Origin: Methylobacterium symbioticum
GTDB taxonomy: Bacteria; Pseudomonadota; Alphaproteobacteria; Rhizobiales; Beijerinckiaceae
DNA: 64,000 bases
Assembly: GCF_902141845.1 (NCBI RefSeq)
Contig: NZ_CABFPH010000007.1
Location: 1-64,000, forward strand
Reading direction: 5' to 3'
Made by a program: the position numbers and the translations under genes. Shown here piece after piece: positions 59,547 through 64,000 of this stretch (its first letter is position 1; each line of letters opens with the position of its first letter). The notes below the pieces were generated by a model. That model was not told the DNA's origin. It saw nothing but the letters and a program-made list of their open reading frames with translations, and ran no database searches.

Positions 59547-60848
59547 TCAGACGGGGCGCGTCTGCCCGTTGCCGTGGACCCGGTACTTGAAGGTGGTCAG
59601 CTGCTCCACACCCACCGGCCCGCGCGCATGCATGCGCCCGGTGGCGATGCCGATCTCGGCGCCGAAGCCGAATTCGCCGCCATCGGCGAACTGCGTCGAG
59701 GCGTTGTGCGTGACGATCGCCGAGTCGACCTCGGCGAGGAAGCGGGAGGCGGCTTCCGCATCCTCGGTGATGATCGCGTCGGTGTGATGCGAGCCGTAGG
59801 TCTCGATATGGTCGATGGCCGCGTCGAGCCCGTCCACGACGCGCGCCGAGATCACCGCATCGAGATACTCGGTGCGCCAGTCGATCTCGCTCGCCGGCGT
59901 CACCCGCGGGTCGGCCGCGCGTGCCGCCTCATCGCCGCGCACGGCGCAGCCGGCATCGAGCAGGGCCGTGACCAGGGGCACGAGGTGGGTCCGGGCGCAG
60001 GCCGCGTCGACCAGCAGCGTCTCGGCGGCGCCGCAGATGCCGGTGCGGCGCATCTTGCTGTTGAGGAGCACGGTGCGCGCCATGTCGAGATCGGCCTGGC
60101 CGTGGATGTAGACGTGGCAGATGCCGTCGAGATGGGCGAAGACCGGGACCTTCGCCTCGCCCTGCACGCGCTCCACGAGGCCGCGCCCGCCGCGGGGCAC
60201 GATCACGTCGATGCAGCCGTCGAGGCCGGAGAGCATGGCGCCGACCGCCGCACGGTCGCGGGTCGGCACGATCTGGATCGCGTCGGCGGGTAGGCCCGAC
60301 GCGGCGAGCCCCTCGCTCATCGCATGGGCGATCGCCATGGCGCTGCGGTGGCTGTCCGAGCCGGCGCGCAGGATCGCGGCGTTCCCGGCCTTGAGGCAGA
60401 GCGCTCCGGCATCGGCGGTGACGTTGGGCCGGCCCTCGAAGATCACGCCGATCACGCCGAGCGGCACGGCGATGCGCTCGATCAGCAGGCCGTTCGGCCG
60501 CTCGATCGCCGCGAGTTGCCGCCCGACCGGATCGGGCAGGGCGCCGATCTTCTCGACCGCGTCGGCGATGCCGGCGAGGCGCTTCTCGTCGAGGGTCAGG
60601 CGGTCGATCAGGGCCTGGCTGTGGCCTGCGGCCTTGGCAGCGGCGACGTCGCGGGCGTTCTCACGCAGGATCTCGGGGCCGCGGCTGCGGATGCACTCGG
60701 CGATGGTGCGCAATGCGATGTCCTTCGCCTGCGCCGAGGCGAGCGCCATCTTCCGCGCGGCGGCGCGGGCGCGGCGGCCGATCTCGGCCATCTGCGTGCC
60801 GAGATCGTCGGCTGCGGCGAGATCCGATCGCAGGTTCAGAACAGGCAC
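59547..60848 (-). CDS. proA: Glutamate-5-semialdehyde dehydrogenase
   Basis: 433-residue enzyme, second step of proline synthesis. Motifs: [38 protein letters not shown], catalytic Cys in [18 protein letters not shown] and [12 protein letters not shown]. The GTG at 60848 gives the usual N-terminus; no strong ribosome site is present. It is preceded by proB, so the two enzymes of proline synthesis are made together. Confidence 0.95.
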   Translation of the reverse strand: MPVLNLRSDLAAADDLGTQMAEIGRRARAAARKMALASAQAKDIALRTIAECIRSRGPEILRENARDVAAAKAAGHSQALIDRLTLDEKRLAGIADAVEKIGALPDPVGRQLAAIERPNGLLIERIAVPLGVIGVIFEGRPNVTADAGALCLKAGNAAILRAGSDSHRSAMAIAHAMSEGLAASGLPADAIQIVPTRDRAAVGAMLSGLDGCIDVIVPRGGRGLVERVQGEAKVPVFAHLDGICHVYIHGQADLDMARTVLLNSKMRRTGICGAAETLLVDAACARTHLVPLVTALLDAGCAVRGDEAARAADPRVTPASEIDWRTEYLDAVISARVVDGLDAAIDHIETYGSHHTDAIITEDAEAASRFLAEVDSAIVTHNASTQFADGGEFGFGAEIGIATGRMHARGPVGVEQLTTFKYRVHGNGQTRPV

Positions 60849-60933
60849 GTCCGCTATCCGATCACGAGAAGTGGCCAGCCGTAATTGCACATCCGCAACC
60901 GGCGAAACAAGCGTTGCAGGTGCGTGTTCGCAC

Positions 60934-62055
60934 CTACTCGGCAAACAACGCGAGATCGTCGCGGTGCACCATCCAAGAGCGGCCGGGATGGGTCAGCAGA
61001 TCTCCGATGCGGGCGCTCGGATGGCCGATGATCCGTGCAGCTTCCGCGCTGTCGTAGGCGACAAGGCCGCGGCCGAGGGGCTTGCCCGCAAGGCTGCGGA
61101 TATCGACCGCGTCGCCGCGGCTGAAGCTGCCCTCGATGGCGCGCACGCCCACCGGTAACAGGCTCGCGCCGCCCTGCAGCGCCCGGAGGGCGCCGTCATC
61201 GATGAGAAGCACCCCGCGCGGCTCCAGCGAGCCGGCGATCCAGGTCTTGCGCGCGGCATTGGGGGTCGAGCCGGAGAGGAACCAGGTGCAGCGCCCGCCC
61301 TCGATCACCTTGCGGAGCGGGTTCTTCTCGCGTCCGTCCGCGATGACGAGATGCGTGCCGCCGCCGACGGCGATCTTGGCGGCCTCGACCTTCGTGCGCA
61401 TGCCCCCGCGGGACAGCTCGGAGGCCGGGCCGCCGGCCATCGCCTCGATCTCGGGGGTGATGCGCTCGACCACGGGCAGGTGGCGGGCATCCGGGTCGCT
61501 CTTCGGCGGGGCGGTGTAGAGCCCGTCGATATCGGAGAACAGCACCAGCACGTCGGCGCCGATCATCGTGGCGACACGGGCGGCGAGCCGGTCGTTGTCG
61601 CCGTAGCGGATCTCGCTCGTCGCGACGGTGTCGTTCTCGTTGACCACGGGCACCGCGCGCAGCTCGAGCAGCTTCTGAACCGTGGCGCGGGCGTTGAGAT
61701 AGCGGCGGCGCTCCTCGGTATCCTGCGGCGTCACCAGGATCTGGCCGGCGATGATGCCGTGATGGCCGAGTGCCTCCGACCAGTGGCGGGCGAGCGCGAT
61801 CTGCCCCACCGAGGCCGCGCCCTGGCTTTCCTCCAGCTTCAGCGCGCCCGGGGCCAGGCCCAGAACGGTGCGCCCCAGAGCGATGCTGCCGGAGGAGACG
61901 ACGAGAACGTCGACGCCCCGGGCATGCAGGTCCGCGATGTCCTCGGCGAGCGCCGCGAGCCAAGCATGCCGCAGCCGGCCGCGCGCCCGGTCCACGAGCA
62001 GCGCGGAGCCGACCTTGATGACGACGCGGCGGAAATCTTCGAGAGCGGGGATCAT
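60934..62055 (-). CDS. proB: Glutamate 5-kinase
   Basis: 373-residue first enzyme of proline synthesis. Amino-acid kinase domain ([54 protein letters not shown]) followed by a C-terminal PUA domain (about 280-365). The domain organisation is the full-length feedback-regulated type. It lies between obg and proA; the 161 bp to obg holds no clear gene. Confidence 0.96.
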   Translation of the reverse strand: MIPALEDFRRVVIKVGSALLVDRARGRLRHAWLAALAEDIADLHARGVDVLVVSSGSIALGRTVLGLAPGALKLEESQGAASVGQIALARHWSEALGHHGIIAGQILVTPQDTEERRRYLNARATVQKLLELRAVPVVNENDTVATSEIRYGDNDRLAARVATMIGADVLVLFSDIDGLYTAPPKSDPDARHLPVVERITPEIEAMAGGPASELSRGGMRTKVEAAKIAVGGGTHLVIADGREKNPLRKVIEGGRCTWFLSGSTPNAARKTWIAGSLEPRGVLLIDDGALRALQGGASLLPVGVRAIEGSFSRGDAVDIRSLAGKPLGRGLVAYDSAEAARIIGHPSARIGDLLTHPGRSWMVHRDDLALFAE

Positions 62056-62216
62056 GGCAGGAGCACGGAGGCGGGGACGCTGTCCGTGTGGACGAAGTCG
62101 TCGCCCTTGAACAGGAGGGGCGGGCGCATGACCGATGCGTTGGGGCAGACGTCGTGGGCGCTGCCGGCCGGCCTCACGATCTGCGGTCGGGGCCGCAAGG
62201 GCAAGGGTCGGCAGCC

Positions 62217-63341
<1,125 letters not shown>

Positions 63342-63932
63342 TCAGGCGGCTTGTGCGGAGGGCATCTGCCAGTCCCGCCAGCGCGCCCGGTCGAGGCGGT
63401 ACAAGTCGACCGCCAGGTCGCCGCCGCGCGCCGGGAAGGCCTTCTGCGCCCGTCCCGCGTGCTGGAATCCGCATGACGCGAGCACCCGCTGCGAGGCCGC
63501 GTTCTCGACCCGTGCCGAGGCCTGCAGGACCTCGCCGCCCGCATAGGCGAAGAAGGCCTCGACCAGGGCGCAGGCGGCCTCCGCCATCAGACCCGCGCCC
63601 CAATGGGGACGGCCGAGCCAGTAGCCGAGTTCCGGAACGCCCTCGGCGCCCGCGGACAGGCCGACGATGCCGATCAGCCCCGCCGGATCCGCGCGGCGCG
63701 ACAGAGCCAGGGTGAGGCCGGTGCCGTCGATGTTGCGGGCCCGCGCGTCGAGGAGGAAGGCATCCACCTCCGCCCGTGGCAGCGGATGCGGGATGCGCGC
63801 CGTCATCTCGGCCACGGCCCGCTCGCCCGCGAGCCGGGTGATGGCCTCCGCGTCCCTGGCACGCGGCCAGCGCAGCCAAAGACGGCGCGTCTCGATCCGG
63901 AAGACGTCGTCGCGGGTCAGGTCCGGGAACAT
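63342..63932 (-). CDS. GNAT-family N-acetyltransferase
   Basis: 196 residues with the RimJ/RimL-like layout: RIETRRLWLRWPRARDAEAI, LIGIVGLSAGAEGVPELGYW, a coenzyme-A loop around GRPHWGAGLMAEA and ASQRVLASCGFQHAGRA. It might acetylate a ribosomal protein or a small amine; the substrate is unknown. A GGAGGTGA site overlaps the stop codon of a gene entering from the right, suggesting coupled translation within a longer operon. Confidence 0.88.
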   Translation of the reverse strand: MFPDLTRDDVFRIETRRLWLRWPRARDAEAITRLAGERAVAEMTARIPHPLPRAEVDAFLLDARARNIDGTGLTLALSRRADPAGLIGIVGLSAGAEGVPELGYWLGRPHWGAGLMAEAACALVEAFFAYAGGEVLQASARVENAASQRVLASCGFQHAGRAQKAFPARGGDLAVDLYRLDRARWRDWQMPSAQAA

Positions 63933-63936
63933 CGGG

Positions 63937-64000
63937 TCACCTCCGAGGCGGCCGCTTCGCGTGCCGCGCCTTGAGACGACGAAGGGGAGGATGGTGCCCC
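63937..64000 (-). CDS. C-terminal end of an upstream gene (partial)
   Basis: One minus-strand frame runs in from the right edge and ends at TGA (63937-63939), giving about 20 residues of basic character (LRRLKARHAKRPPRR). The stop overlaps the GGAGGTGA ribosome site of the GNAT gene, a common arrangement for coupled genes. Too short to name a product; in related genomes another acetyltransferase often precedes this one. Confidence 0.35.
   Translation of the reverse strand, partial: GHHPPLRRLKARHAKRPPRR

Overview
The window looks like a chromosomal segment of a Methylobacterium/Methylorubrum-type alphaproteobacterium (order Hyphomicrobiales). The DNA is very GC-rich (about 70% by eye), codons end almost always in G or C, and the gene content is alphaproteobacterial: CtrA, an EcfG-like sigma factor, a FliJ of the alphaproteobacterial type, BA14K-type and DUF2937/DUF2939 proteins, and an Obg-ProB-ProA-NadD-RsfS-RlmH block. 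I infer the genus from this overall picture, not from a marker gene. I saw no rRNA, tRNA, insertion sequence, prophage or CRISPR array. Most of the window is ordinary core genome; I found no clearly undescribed multi-gene system, and the most interesting signals are regulatory or architectural.

Region by region. 1-5.1 kb: a periplasmic molybdenum aldehyde oxidoreductase operon (paoABC-like), with an ECF sigma factor gene upstream on the same strand. 5.1-9.7 kb: an aldo/keto reductase, then the NAD de novo operon nadA-nadB-nadC, whose leader carries two copies of a TGCTCA...TGAGCA operator plus other palindromes. 10-15.3 kb: an L,D-transpeptidase, a hybrid histidine kinase, a metallophosphoesterase and a Crp/Fnr regulator. 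15.3-21.6 kb: miaA and serB (divergent, 18 bp apart), a glutaryl-CoA dehydrogenase, a glycine-rich secreted BA14K-type protein, moaA and a DUF971 protein. 21.7-27.4 kb: a four-gene heavy-metal RND efflux operon with an unusual long adaptor. 27.5-34.3 kb: ctrA and flagellar genes fliI, fliJ and flhA, with a LPG-synthase-type membrane protein between them.

34.4-43.3 kb: a secreted PepSY-like protein, a YflT-like stress protein, the capsule-export pair kpsE/kpsT, a nitrate/sulfonate/taurine-type ABC importer, a carnitine/3-hydroxyacyl-CoA dehydrogenase-like enzyme and a 2OG-Fe(II) oxygenase pair. 43.4-49.8 kb: an SbmA/BacA-like ABC transporter with fused ATPase, argB, a pyrimidine nucleotidase-like HAD, a small zincin and an O-antigen-ligase-like membrane protein. 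49.8-55.2 kb: a WD40 protein, a DUF1275 protein, a single-domain response regulator, rppH and a YibQ-like deacetylase. 55.2-64 kb: a tightly packed minus-strand block, GNAT-obg-proB-proA-nadD-rsfS-rlmH-envC-like-ctpA, which joins GTPase/ribosome assembly, proline synthesis, NAD synthesis and cell-wall remodelling.

Three themes link separate regions. A dispersed intergenic repeat of hairpin modules occurs three times (19.6, 47.8 and 52.6 kb), each time between the stop codons of convergent genes. CtrA-like boxes (TTAA-N7-TTAAC with one mismatch) lie upstream of flhA, of the yibQ-like gene, between the DUF1275 and response-regulator genes, and near the 2OG oxygenase, while ctrA itself is in the window. 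NAD synthesis genes are split between the regulated nadABC operon and nadD in the obg block.
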